A stretch of 64,000 nt of DNA from Astragalus membranaceus (Eukaryota > Streptophyta > Magnoliopsida > Fabales > Fabaceae): positions 70,116,784 to 70,180,783 of the forward strand of contig CM076849.1 of assembly GCA_039519185.1 (NCBI GenBank). The letters run 5' to 3'. Each line of letters opens with the position of its first letter. The first letter of the stretch is position 1. This document shows, one piece after another, positions 50,366 to 60,162 of the stretch. The translations under genes were made by a program, and so were the position numbers. A model generated the notes under the pieces. It was given only the letters and a program-made list of their open reading frames with translations. It was not told the origin of the DNA and did not search any database.

Positions 50366-51355
50366 GATGCCTTCTAAGCGTCATACACAACCACGAGGGA
50401 ATCCAACACGATCCACCCCGCGCGTTCTCAAGTTGTTGTATTATCGCCACGACCCTAGACTTTGGAGGGCGATGTCCAGACCATGTCAGCCGAGAACCCT
50501 CAAAATAAGGAGACGTACCCATCACTGCAGTCGAGTCGGTCCTAGTTGTTGAAGCTTTAGTTCCTCTCCCAACACAAGGAGTTCAAAACTTGACCGCCTT
50601 ACTTAGAGACTAGGTTAGGAGCATCACCTACCACAACGCCCGAAGTGCTGGTAACACTGGGAACTCAACTGTGGTCCGGGAAAACACTTCTCCCGTTCTT
50701 GGCCGGGGGCGTCCGCGTTCTCCACCTCCCAAGACAATAGCATCCAGGCGCCAACACTCACCTCGACCGCGTCATTTCCCTTGCTGACAACATCATTGAG
50801 GAAGAAACTGGAGGTCTCCTCTAGGTTCTCCCCCGACTACTCTAGATTCCACTCGGCTAAGACGAGAATTTTCTGACCACACCTCCTCGCTGGGATCCTC
50901 TTCACTGTGCCGCCGAGAATGCATACGAGGCAAATCACCCCATCAAGCTAAGATCTCGGTAAGACATGTCTGATCCGCCAAACCAGGGCCACTCTCTCGG
51001 GAAATCAACGAGCATCATGTTCTGAGATCTCTTGAGAAACCGTCCGTCCTCAACATGTATGACGAATCCGAAGACCCATAGGATCACATCGGCTACTTAG
51101 AATTGATATTTCGATATCGAAATGCAGAAGACGAGGTCAAGTGCAAGATCTTCCCCTAACCTTCACAAAAGAAGCATTGGCCTATCGAGCCCTAAAACCA
51201 AATTCAATAACTTCCTGGTCCCAATTTGCCGAGCTCTTGTGTTCCCACTTCACGACCTCAAGAGTAAGGCCGGAGTCCCAGAAAGTCTTTGAGGCAATTC
51301 GCCAGCGCGAGAATGAAACCCTGAGGGAGTACATCCGTCCACGGATTGGACGACA
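50366..51355 (+). pseudogene. Ty3/gypsy Gag fragment, broken
   Basis: A start (MPSKRHTQPRG) is followed by several stop codons. Around 51000-51160 the frame LSREINEHHVLRSLEKPSVLNMYDESEDP, stop, DHIGYLELIFRYRNAEDEVKCKIFP matches the beginning of the retrotransposon Gag domain. After a shift near 51158, LTFTKEALAYRALKPNSITSWSQFAELLCSHF continues it to EAIRQRENETLREYI. This looks like the Tat/Ogre-type Gag. Nothing beyond Gag remains: the sequence changes to an A-rich run at 51385. Confidence 0.7.
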
Positions 51356-51737
51356 AGATGAGATGGTGGTTCATGGAAGAATAAGGAAAAAGAAAAAAAA
51401 ATCAACGCATACAACTAGATAGATAACATATTTCCTAAAAAAAAGCCAAGGCCCCGTTAGGGGTTGTTTCTGGTTTATGGTTTTGAAAATTTCAAAAACC
51501 AAAACCAGTTTTAGTTCCGAGTTTTGAAATTTTGTTCTGATTTTGAATTTCAATTTAAAATTGAGTTTCAGTTCCAAACTACCCACACTCTCTTTAACTC
51601 ACCTCATTATGATTTCACCTAATATAAAAAACATTGGCACATAAAACTAATTTAAAAATGACAAAAAATAGTAAAGTCTAGAAAAAATAATGGCAAAATA
51701 TCTCCTGGGGTCCATTAACTTATTTTCAGGGACATGT
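51356..51737. other. AT-rich non-coding stretch
   Basis: No gene. Near 51692, GGCAAAATATCTCCTGGGGTCC resembles the terminus of the foldback MITE at 33576 and may be the true outer end of the following inverted-repeat element. Confidence 0.35.
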
Positions 51738-52007
51738 CCCCACATGTATTCCAAATGACAAGTGTTACCTGACAAGTTTGTTGGTGTTTTTAAAAATTGC
51801 CACCAAGACAAATGAGAAATGAGAAAGATTTTAATTCATGTAGTAATGGGAGTATGTATGTTGATACAAAGCACACCATCTAGTTTTCTAGTTTTCCTTT
51901 ATAGATTGTGGTTGGGCTTATGTGTCTTGTGGTGCTATATGCTACATTCTAAATAGTGACGGATCTTCATTAAGCCCACGTGGGCCATGGCCCATCCCAA
52001 AAAAAAT

Positions 52008-52010
<3 letters not shown>

Positions 52011-52061
<51 letters not shown>
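52011..52061. repeat. (TA)n microsatellite
   Basis: About 25 uninterrupted TA dinucleotides, with GATATAGG at the right edge. Confidence 0.9.
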
Positions 52062-52063
<2 letters not shown>

Positions 52064-52251
52064 TATAGGCACACACTAGAATACTACAATTTAATATATG
52101 AATATCGTGTTTTGTTTTCCATCACAACAGTTAGGCTTGTAGCAGTGGCGTTGGCGACGCGTGCTGCCTGGTTCGTTCCCTGTTTATGAATTCACTTGCG
52201 ATTTTACTTTTTTTGTTTCGTATTGGACTTTTTGTGTTTGTGGGTTGTGTG

Positions 52252-52548
52252 TAGGGGTGCACAAAATGTCCATGGTTACAAAACCAATCCATAATAATGA
52301 AATATCCATTTTGATATAACCAGTTTCATAACCATTTAGTCTAATCAGTTATTATTTTACAAAACCGCTTATATAACCAGTCATAGCGGACCAGTTATAT
52401 CCATAACCAGTTTTTTTAACCGGTTTTGGGGTTTTAAAACCGGTTTTGGATATCTAAAATTTGATTTTAAAACCGTTTTTCGTTTTTTAAAATCGGTTTT
52501 TGGATTTTAAAATCGATTTTTTACCCTTCAAAATCGGTTTTTAGCCTT
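52252..52548. mobile_element. hAT-type element fragment
   Basis: It starts TAGGGGTGCACAAAATG, like the complete element at 53539, and contains the same kind of AACCGGTTTT repeats. No second terminus is visible before the inverted-repeat arm begins. Confidence 0.5.
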
Positions 52549-52744
52549 CAAGACACATAAGCCCAACCACAATCTATAAAGGAAAACTAGAAAACTAGAT
52601 GGTGTGCTTTGTATAAACATACATACTCCAATTACTGTATGAATTAAAATCTTTCTCATTTCTCATTTGTCTTCGTGGAAATTTTTAAAAACACCAACAA
52701 ACTTGTCAGGTAACACTTGTCACTTGGAATACATGTGGGGATAT

Positions 52745-53290
52745 GATTCAAATGAAATACAAACTGTTCTGTACCTTTACCTTACCACGGATTGGACCGA
52801 GCAGGTAGTTGGTAGGGTAGTTGCTTTACCTGGTTGAACTTCTGATAGCACCAAGAGGTAGGGGACTGGTCAAGCTTGGATGGGTAGGATCAGGGAATGC
52901 TGCTTGTGACCTGGCCTGCTTGTGACCGGGCCTGGGGCGAGCAGGACTGTTGATGATGAGTTGATGTCAAAACGTCCCAGGTGGGGTACCTGCAAAGCCA
53001 CTCCGATGCTCAAGTCAGTATCGAGAATAGATGAGTGATTTAGCTAGGAATGAGAATCTACCTCTTAATGGCAAGACGTATCAGTATTTATAGGGATCTG
53101 TGCCAGCTTTGAGTCGTCAGATTAGTCAGGTAGTCTGAGCCATTGAAGCATGATAGCCATAAATGGGCTGATTTATCATGGATATGGGCCAAAGTTTAAT
53201 GGGCTTAGTCATGTCCAATTGCTGGAGTGGGTCTCATGATCCAGTCCAGAACACAAACTAACAACATCAAGCCACTACACATGCACTCCA
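52745..53290 (-). repeat. Ty3/gypsy LTR fragment (Tat/Ogre-like)
   Basis: On the minus strand it reads CCTATAAATACTGATACG (TATA box near 53080), then a leader with ATTCTCATTCC and GGTACCCCACCTGGGACGTT, as in LTRs of Tat-lineage gypsy elements. Both edges are undefined and no coding adjoins. Confidence 0.45.
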
Positions 53291-53538
53291 TCATGATAAA
53301 AGCCTATTAGCACCATACACACCTATAAGTGATCCTCGGTGATAACTAATAACAAACAGAATGAGCATGAGAATAAATGAAAACCAAACCAAAAATGAAA
53401 ATACGCATACACAAAGAAACACAGAATGCACACATAAACAAACATAGGCACACATCAAAAACGCTACCGTCGCCATCGAAGAACAACGAAAATGTGTCAC
53501 CGTCCACACCATCAACGCATAAGAACCACTGTTGGAAC

Positions 53539-54723
53539 TAGGGGTGTGCATGGTACAAAAACCATACCACACCACACCATACCTCTTTAAAATCCAATTC
53601 TGGTTTACCATTTCTGCATAAACCAGTTCGTGTTTTTAAACTGGTTCAAAACCGGTTCGAAACCGGTTCAGAACCGGTTTTGTTTAGGAAAACGGTTTAC
53701 CGTTTGCAAACCGGTATACCGATTATAAACCGGTTTTTACTTCTGAAAAAACGGTTTACCGTTTCTGAAACCCATTTTTTTACCAGAAAATGGTTTACCA
53801 TTTCTGAAAACCAGTCATTGCTGCCACTCTCTTTGCTCACTAATCCCCATAAAAATGTCATGGATCTCTTTCTTTATCCCCTTTTGTCAAGGATACATAA
53901 GATTACTAATCAAAGTTATGTTATTTAATTACAAAAGCTGTCCACAAATAAGAATATGGAGATTTCTTGGTGAGATCGATACACAATGATGGTGGAATAT
54001 TACTTTCCTCTTTTCATTTTGTCTCTACGTCGGTCAATATAAAATTGAAACTATCAAAAGCATGTATATATTTTATTTTTATTGGTGGAGATATAAAAAG
54101 ATGTTCAATATTTTCTTCCTATAACAAATTACAAAAAGGACACAAATTAAAGATTACCTTTCTAGAGTAAGTTGAGTTTCTTTTGAAATTTTTTATGTCA
54201 CCTTAAAAAAAGCATAAATTACACAAGTAATTCTGCCCGTATATAGATGGCATTCTCAAAACACCTTGCTAATTTTTTAACAGTACTTTTTTTGACAGAA
54301 ACAATACAGATGCTCATCTCCTCATTTAAATAATAATAAAACAAACAAAAACAATATTATAGTAACAGTAACTAATACAATACAAGTGGCACGTAACTGG
54401 ATTTGCAAAGATAGAATTGGATTTAAGGCTTTTAGATTAATTACGATGGGGAATTTGGCCGTGAAATCTGTTATCGGAAAGATCAAGTCAATAAAGGTAA
54501 GTGAAGTTGAAGACAGAAGTGAGCGAATGACATTGAGAACTCTGATTTGCGAAATCTCATGGATGTGGTAATTACCGGTTTAGATAAAACAATTTCCCAG
54601 ATTTCCAGTCTTTTACTAAAAGGGAACGGAATGGTTTTTTCTTCAAATGGTATGGGCTTTTTATAGTGGTACAGTACAGTTTTTGGTATGGTTCAAGTAA
54701 ACTAGTTTTTTTGCACACCCCTA
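53539..54723. mobile_element. Non-autonomous hAT element
   Basis: The termini are TAGGGGTGTGCA and TGCACACCCCTA, with the 8-bp target duplication GTTGGAAC at 53531-53538 and 54724-54731. Left subterminal repeats contain AACCGGTT many times. Length 1185 bp, no transposase frame. It inserted two bases inside the LTR start TGTTGGAAC, so its duplication overlaps the LTR terminus. Confidence 0.9.
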
Positions 54724-54727
54724 GTTG

Positions 54728-54809
54728 GAACTCTTGTGTGTGAATTGGAAAAAGTCCCACATTGGATAGAACTCTTGTGTGTGAATTGGAAAAAGTCCCA
54801 CATTGGATA
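54728..54809 (+). repeat. 41-bp tandem duplication in the solo LTR
   Basis: GAACTCTTGTGTG ... ACATTGGATA occurs twice in direct succession, 54728-54768 and 54769-54809, with no mismatches visible. Confidence 0.9.
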
Positions 54810-55583
54810 GGCTAAGCATTTCTATAGTGGAAAAAGCCTATAAAAGGAGAGCTTCTCCACATTTGCAAAACACACCAAACTTGACGATAAAGCATCTCTC
54901 CTCAAGTTTTTCTCTCTTCTCTCTAAACTTCTTTGTTCTTCTCTAGAAAGCTTGAAGCATTTCCAAGCTAAAGAGTGGTTTTCATAACCATATTGAGGGT
55001 GTATATCTTAGAGCGAATTTTCACGGTGCAGTGAAGTTTGGTAGCAGTTTTTGACTGGGATGTTTTATCCTGGGGATGTCGTGGTTGATAGACTGCTTGC
55101 ACCTTGGAGCAGTGCCACGAAACGTCTTAAAGAGAGCGACCTAGTCCACGACTCATCCCAGTAATATCTTCGGCTTGATTTTTGAAAACCGTGTTGTTTT
55201 GGGGAAAGTTCTGGCTAGGAAAGACTTGGTACTTAAGAGCGTCCATTGTGACCCACCTCTCTTTCCTGGGAACCTACTCGGATTAACAATCACCAATGCA
55301 CGAAAACGTGGAACCACATAATAGAAAATAAGGGAGAGGAAAACATAGACACACAGGAATTTGGAAAGGGATTACAGAGAACTAAAGAGAGGAAACATAA
55401 GAGAGAGGAGTAGGGAGCATACCTTTGAGTACAAATGCATGTGGTAGAGAGAAGAGAGGAAGTCACACGAGAAGGGATGACGGGACGAAAGATCACTCTT
55501 AAAACTAAAACAGGAACCGTAACACGTATTTTTATGGTTTCGAGAATTAGCTAAAAACTATTTCAAAACTTGGTGAGGAAACC

Positions 55584-55790
55584 TGTTAGGCCCAATATTT
55601 GTATATACTTCTGTTGTGGGCCTTTGTGTAGGGGTTGGCCCAACTCAGTCTATTTTTCATTCAGTTTTTCTGTTGTAATCTGTTGATAAACTAACTGCAA
55701 CTCTGTTTGCAGTAACTGTTTGTATATATCCATATTCAGGCATCATCAATAGATAAGAAATCACTTTCTCTCTATTCTCTTGCTCTAACA
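55584..55790 (+). repeat. Element G 5' LTR
   Basis: 207 bp, TGTTAGGCCC to GCTCTAACA, ending two bases before the primer-binding site. Confidence 0.75.
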
Positions 55791-55792
55791 AA

Positions 55793-55804
55793 TGGTACCA
55801 GAGC
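55793..55804 (+). other. Primer-binding site of element G
   Basis: TGGTACCAGAGC, a copia initiator tRNA-Met site with one substitution. Confidence 0.7.
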
Positions 55805-55896
55805 TCCACTCCGGGGCCTGAAATCAAAAACCGTTACACGCAAAAACGAACGCGAGGCGATTGCAAGAAATGAGAAAAGATTGCGAGGTGATTCCA

Positions 55897-56400
55897 ATGG
55901 CGGAGGAGAAGAACTTCATGCAACCCGCAGTGCCCACACTTGATGGATACTATGATCATTGGTCCATGCTTATGGAAAATCTGCTCCGATCCAAAGAATA
56001 TTGGAGTATTGTTGAAGGCGGAATTCCAGCAACCTCGGAGGCGATGACACCGGAGCAGATCAAAGTGGTGGAAGACGCAAAATTGAAAGACCTAAAAGAA
56101 AGCGCAGGTCAATTGATTGAGAAATTATGGAGAAAATCCTTGATAATTAAAGACACGACGAAGGGAATCTGGGACACGATGAAGCAGAAACATAAGGGAA
56201 CCACCAAAGTAAAGAAAACGCAGTTGCAATCCATACGCAGGGAATTTGAACTGCTTGGTATGAAGGAGGGTGAAAGTATCAACAAATACTTCTCAAGAAC
56301 CTTGGCGATTGTGAACAAGATGAAATCGCAAGGTAAGAACGTAACTCAAAGCACGATTGTTGACAAAGTCATGAGGTCTCGGACGCTCAAATTCAATTGA
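55897..56400 (+). pseudogene. Copia Gag N-part (element G)
   Basis: MAEEKNFMQPAVPTLDGYYD, then HWSMLMENLLRSKEYW and the Gag_2 domain with RREFELLGMKEGESINKYF. An in-frame Met lies 36 bases upstream, but this start matches element F. The frame is lost near 56380 (VMRSRTLKFN), where relatives continue YVVCSIEE; a small deletion is likely. Confidence 0.8.
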
Positions 56401-56452
56401 AGAGTCAAAGGATGTCAGTGCCCTAACCATTGATGATCTCCAAAGCAAACTC

Positions 56453-57340
56453 ATGGTTCATGAAAGCAGAATGGTAGCACAAGGTTCTAAAGAAGAAGAT
56501 CAAGAATTAAAAGTTTCTGGTGTGGGTCATGCTCGAGGAAGAGGTCGAGGCTACAGGGGTGGAAGAGGCAGAGGCAGACAACCACCAAACAAAGACTCCA
56601 TTGAATGCTATCATTACAACAAAATGGGACATTATCAATTTGAATGTCCCAATTGGGAAGAGAAAGCAAATTGTGCAGAGGACAGTGAAGAAGAAATGCT
56701 CCTCAGGGCTTACAACAGTGAAGAAGAACTGCTCCTCATGGCTTACATTGACAGTCAAGACTCTACAACCCTCAAGGTTTGGTTTCTTGAGAGTGGCTAT
56801 AGTAATCATATGTGTGGCAATAGAAATTGGTTTTTCGAATTAGATGAAAACTATAGAACCACTGTTAGACTAGGAGATGACTCCAAGGTATCAGTCATGG
56901 GAAAAGGATGTGTCAAAATGAAGATTAATGGTATAATTCAAACTATTAGTAATGTGTACTATATACCTAAGTTGAAAAATAATCTTCTAAGCATAGGTCA
57001 GTTGCAAGAAAGAGGCCTAAAAGTAGTTTTTGAAGATAATAGTTGCAAGATATATCACTCTAGTAAGGGGTTGATCATTGATTCACAAATGTCATCCAAT
57101 AGAATGTTTAAAACCATGGCAGAAATAATCTTACCCACTTGTTTGAAAGCAACTGACAGTGAAGATACAAGTCTCCTATGGCACCACAGATATGGTCATT
57201 TGAGTTTTAGAGGTCTGAAGGCATTAAGTCAGAAGGGTATGGTGAAAGGTTTACCAACAATAGAAGAGTCAACCAAAGTGTGTGAGGACTGTGCAATTGG
57301 GAAGCAGCACAGAGAATCATTCCCAAAGAAGAGTTCCTAG
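56453..57340 (+). pseudogene. Gag zinc knuckle, protease and pre-integrase (element G)
   Basis: An Arg/Gly-rich stretch leads to a defective zinc knuckle (CYHYNKMGHYQFEC: the second Cys is Tyr). The protease site reads WFLESGYSNHM: the catalytic Asp is Glu and the following Cys is Tyr. The pre-integrase LLWHHRYGHLSFRGL and CEDCAIGKQHRESFP are intact. The frame ends at 57340. The loss of both zinc ligand and protease Asp shows it is inactive. Confidence 0.85.
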
Positions 57341-57716
57341 AGAGCTACTCACATGCTTGAATTGATCCATGCTGACATTTGTGGACCAATAAAGCCTGAA
57401 TCCAACAAGAAAAAGGTACTTCCTTACTTTTATTGATGATTACAATAGGAAGACCTGGGTTTATTTTTTAAATGAGAAGTCATCAGTCTTTGACTACTTC
57501 AAGCAATTTAAAGCAAGTGTGGAAAAGGAATGTGGTGCAAGTATAATAACTCTGAGAACTAATAGAGGAGGAGAATTCACATCTTCTGAATTTGATAAAT
57601 TCTGTGTAGACAGTGGAATCAAGAGACAGTTAACAACTAGCTACACCCCTCAGCAGAATAGGGTAGCTAAGAGAATGAATAGGTCTATTATGGACATGGT
57701 AGGAAGTGTAACACCC
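57341..57716 (+). pseudogene. Integrase core fragment (element G)
   Basis: HADICGPIKPESN, then a frame change, then TNRGGEFTSSEFDKFC and TTSYTPQQNRVAKRMNRSIMDMVGS, cut by element D at 57717. Relatives have TDRGGEF and QQNGVAERKN, so several conserved residues are also changed. Confidence 0.8.
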
Positions 57717-59207
57717 CATTTCTACCCGGTAAAATAATGCAAAATCAGAGTTCATAAAAATATTTTTCAACAAACAATGGAGTGCCACATTTGCTTCGTG
57801 AAAACAATAGACGGGTTAATTCGCTTTTGAAAACAGATACATAGCGCTTTCGGATGAACCGATAAAACAACCTTTTAGTCTTCAAAATAATTCCTCTTTA
57901 ATTACTACGCAGCGGATTCATAACAAGTTAATTCAAATAGACGTGGTGTCTTAACAGCTCAAGACAGCTCAAAAACAACAACGTAACAACTTAAAGTTTC
58001 AACAACGAAATAACATAGCAACAATATTAAAACGTGTGTTCATTCCTCCGAGTGTTACATATCAGAGCGACGACACCGACTCGATCAAACGAAGGTGAAC
58101 AGCCTTCATTCGTGATTACCTGCATGTTACCAACATCAGGGTAACATTCAAACAGAAGGGGTGAGATATCGCACTATATAATCAGACATATGAGAGACAA
58201 TATGTAATTCAGGTCATAGCATCAATTCATCATTTAACAGCAGTCAACATCATCTCAATCACATAGGTATGCAACATGAATGCGGAATGTGACTCAACTC
58301 AGGGCCACCGCCCTATAATGCATGTGGTACCATAATCCAGCCAATAAATAGAGGCATCAACATCGTAACATCATTTTTCATCAAAATTTGCCAGTCCAGG
58401 CCATCGTGTTTTGAGCATAGCTCCATCGTAAAAATATGCTATGTATGCGACGCTATGTAAATGCACAACCAATAAACAACGATTACATAGCAACGCAACA
58501 ACATCGGAAATCATCGTTGGCCATAGGCCTACAACATACCACCTGCCAATAAATAGAGGCAATTCAACTTGGTACACCATCATCAACAATAATTAGCAAC
58601 TTAGCAACTTTCAACATTTTTGGTAACACATCAACAACTTAGCAGCTTTTCAACATTTTTGGCAACACATCAACAATTTAGCAACTTCCAACATTTTGGC
58701 AACTTTGGGCCTAATTACACATTCAACATCAACACATCATTCCAAGCATCAAATGTGAAATTTACGATTGGGCAGCCAAACTGGCGCCCTTGGCGCCCAT
58801 GGCGCCCAGCAACACAATCGGGCAGCCAAACTGGGGCCCTTGGCGCCCATGGCGCCCAGCAACACAACACGCGACACAGGCAGCCACACTGGCGCCCTTG
58901 GCGCCCACAGCGCCAAAACACAGCACAGCAACAAGGCAGCCAGGTTTTTGGCGCCCATGGCGCCCCTGCGCCAGACACAGCAACAAAGCAGCCAGATTTT
59001 GGCGCCCATGGCGCCCCTGCGCCAGACACAGCAACAAGGCATCCAGATTTTGGCGCCCATGGCACCCCTGCGCCAGAACACAACAAGCAACAACAGAAAT
59101 CGGGCAGCCAATCTTGGCGCCCTTGGCTCCCATGCGCCCAGAACCAGCAACATCACAAGTGGCGCCCATGGCGCCCAGGACAGAACAACAACAAGGCAGC
59201 CAGGTTT
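57717..59207 (+). repeat. Piece D: gypsy LTR-like sequence with GGCGCC minisatellite
   Basis: It begins TGTAACACCCCATTTCTACCC, a common plant gypsy LTR start, inside the integrase of element G. Its right edge, at about 59207, joins the Athila RT of element C. The two sides are unrelated, so it is not a simple insertion. Short direct repeats (AACTTAGCAAC, GGCAACACATCAACA) lie at 58590-58690, then a GC-rich minisatellite (58770-59200). No coding. Confidence 0.55.
58770..59200. repeat. GGCGCC-rich minisatellite
   Basis: Units TTGGCGCCCATGGCGCCC and CCTGCGCCAGACACAGCAAC recur about ten times with GGCAGCCAGATTTT linkers. Each unit is rich in the palindromes GGCGCC and CCATGG. All six frames are open for long stretches, giving spurious WRPWRP-like or APWAPK-like peptides. 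Confidence 0.85.
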
Positions 59208-60162
59208 TTATGAAACGTCGATAGAATCCGGCGTGTCCTAAAAAACTTCTCACTCCTTTTACATTCAGAGGTGGAGGTAACTTTTTTATCACTTCAATTT
59301 TTTCTTGGTCAACCTCGATGCCTTTTGCCGAGATCTTATGGCCAAGAACAATTCCTTCTTGGACCATAAAGTGACACTTTTCCCAATTCCAAACTAGATT
59401 GGTTTCGGTGCATCTCTTCAAAACTGCATCAAGATTAGACAAACAAGAGTCATAGCACGGTCCAAAAACAGAAAAATCATCCATAAATACCTCAATAGCA
59501 TTTTCCATCATATCAGAGAATATAGAAAGCATGCACCTTTGAAAAGTCGCCGGAGCATTGCATAAACCGAAGGGCATCCTCCGATAAGCAAACACGCCAA
59601 ACGGACATGTAAAAGCGGTCTTCTCTTGATCTTTGGGATCAACTGCTATTTGGTTGTACCCAGAGTATCCATCCAGGAAGCAATAAAACGCTTGTCCAGC
59701 TAATCTTTCCAGCATCTGACCCATGAATGGTAATGGGAAGTGGTCCTTCCGAGTGGCTTGGTTTAGCCTCCGATAGTCAATGCACATCCTCCAACCTGTG
59801 ACTGTTCGAGTGGGAATTAGCTCATTCTTCTCATTTTTAACTACTGTCATACCACCTTTCTTGGGAACCACATGAACCGGACTCACCCACGAACTGTCTG
59901 AGATGGGATAGATCATCCCGGCATCTAAGAGCTTCAAAACTTCTTTCCTCACCACATCTTTCATGGTAGGATTTAGTCTTCGTTGTGGTTGAATCACCGG
60001 TTTGAATTCTTCCTCGAGCTTGATCTTATGCATGCAAAAAGCCGGGCTAATCCCCTTAAGGTCTGAGATAGTCCAACCTAAATCAATTTTGTTACTTCTC
60101 AACACCCTCATCAGTTTGTCCTCTTCCAACTTGGTCAAAGAACTACTGATGATGGCTGGATA
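59208..60162 (-). pseudogene. Athila reverse transcriptase (element C)
   Basis: In the same frame as the protease but separated by one TGA at 60163-60165. Conserved features: DAGMIYPISDSSWVSPV, CIDYRRLNQATRKDHFPLPF, FLDGYSGYNQI, MPFGLCNAPATFQRCM and the catalytic FMDD. It continues to HAGFYRRFIK, at the end of the RT connection, then runs by chance into the GC-rich repeats of D, giving an artificial chimeric C-terminus of about 150 residues. RNase H and integrase are missing. Confidence 0.9.

Larger units (their letters stand above)
51738..52740. mobile_element. Inverted-repeat element with 192-bp arms
   Basis: Bases 51738-51929 and 52549-52740 are near-perfect inverted repeats (CCCCACATGTATTCC outermost, CTTATGTGTCTTG innermost). 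The 620-base spacer contains a (TA)n run (52011-52061), CCCACGTGGGCCATGGCCC near 51978, and a hAT-like terminus at 52252. I could not define a target duplication, because the right outer end appears to have been cut by the neighbouring LTR fragment. Confidence 0.7.
53530..55288 (+). repeat. Probable solo LTR interrupted by a hAT element
   Basis: It starts TGTTGGAACTC and ends GGATTAACA. The flanks ACCAC (53525-53529) and ATCAC (55289-55293) could be a decayed 5-bp target duplication. Without the hAT insertion it is about 566 bp. It has AAAAAGTCCCACATTGGATA, common near the start of plant LTRs, and a TATA box (TATAAAAG, 54839-54846). No primer-binding site or polypurine tract follows, which fits a solo LTR. 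Confidence 0.55.
55584..57716 (+). mobile_element. Element G: truncated Ty1/copia element
   Basis: The 5' LTR (55584-55790, TGTTAGG to CTCTAACA) is followed by a primer-binding site, gag, protease and part of integrase. At 57717 it is cut by the LTR-like piece D, and RT, RNase H and the 3' LTR are not seen in the window. Its Gag resembles that of element F. Confidence 0.85.

Noticed and set aside
58620..59241. Long overlapping frames with RPWRPW or GAMGAK repeats, and the extension of the RT frame to 58762
   Set aside because: These come from the GGCGCC minisatellite without stop codons in several frames. The RT frame runs in only by chance.
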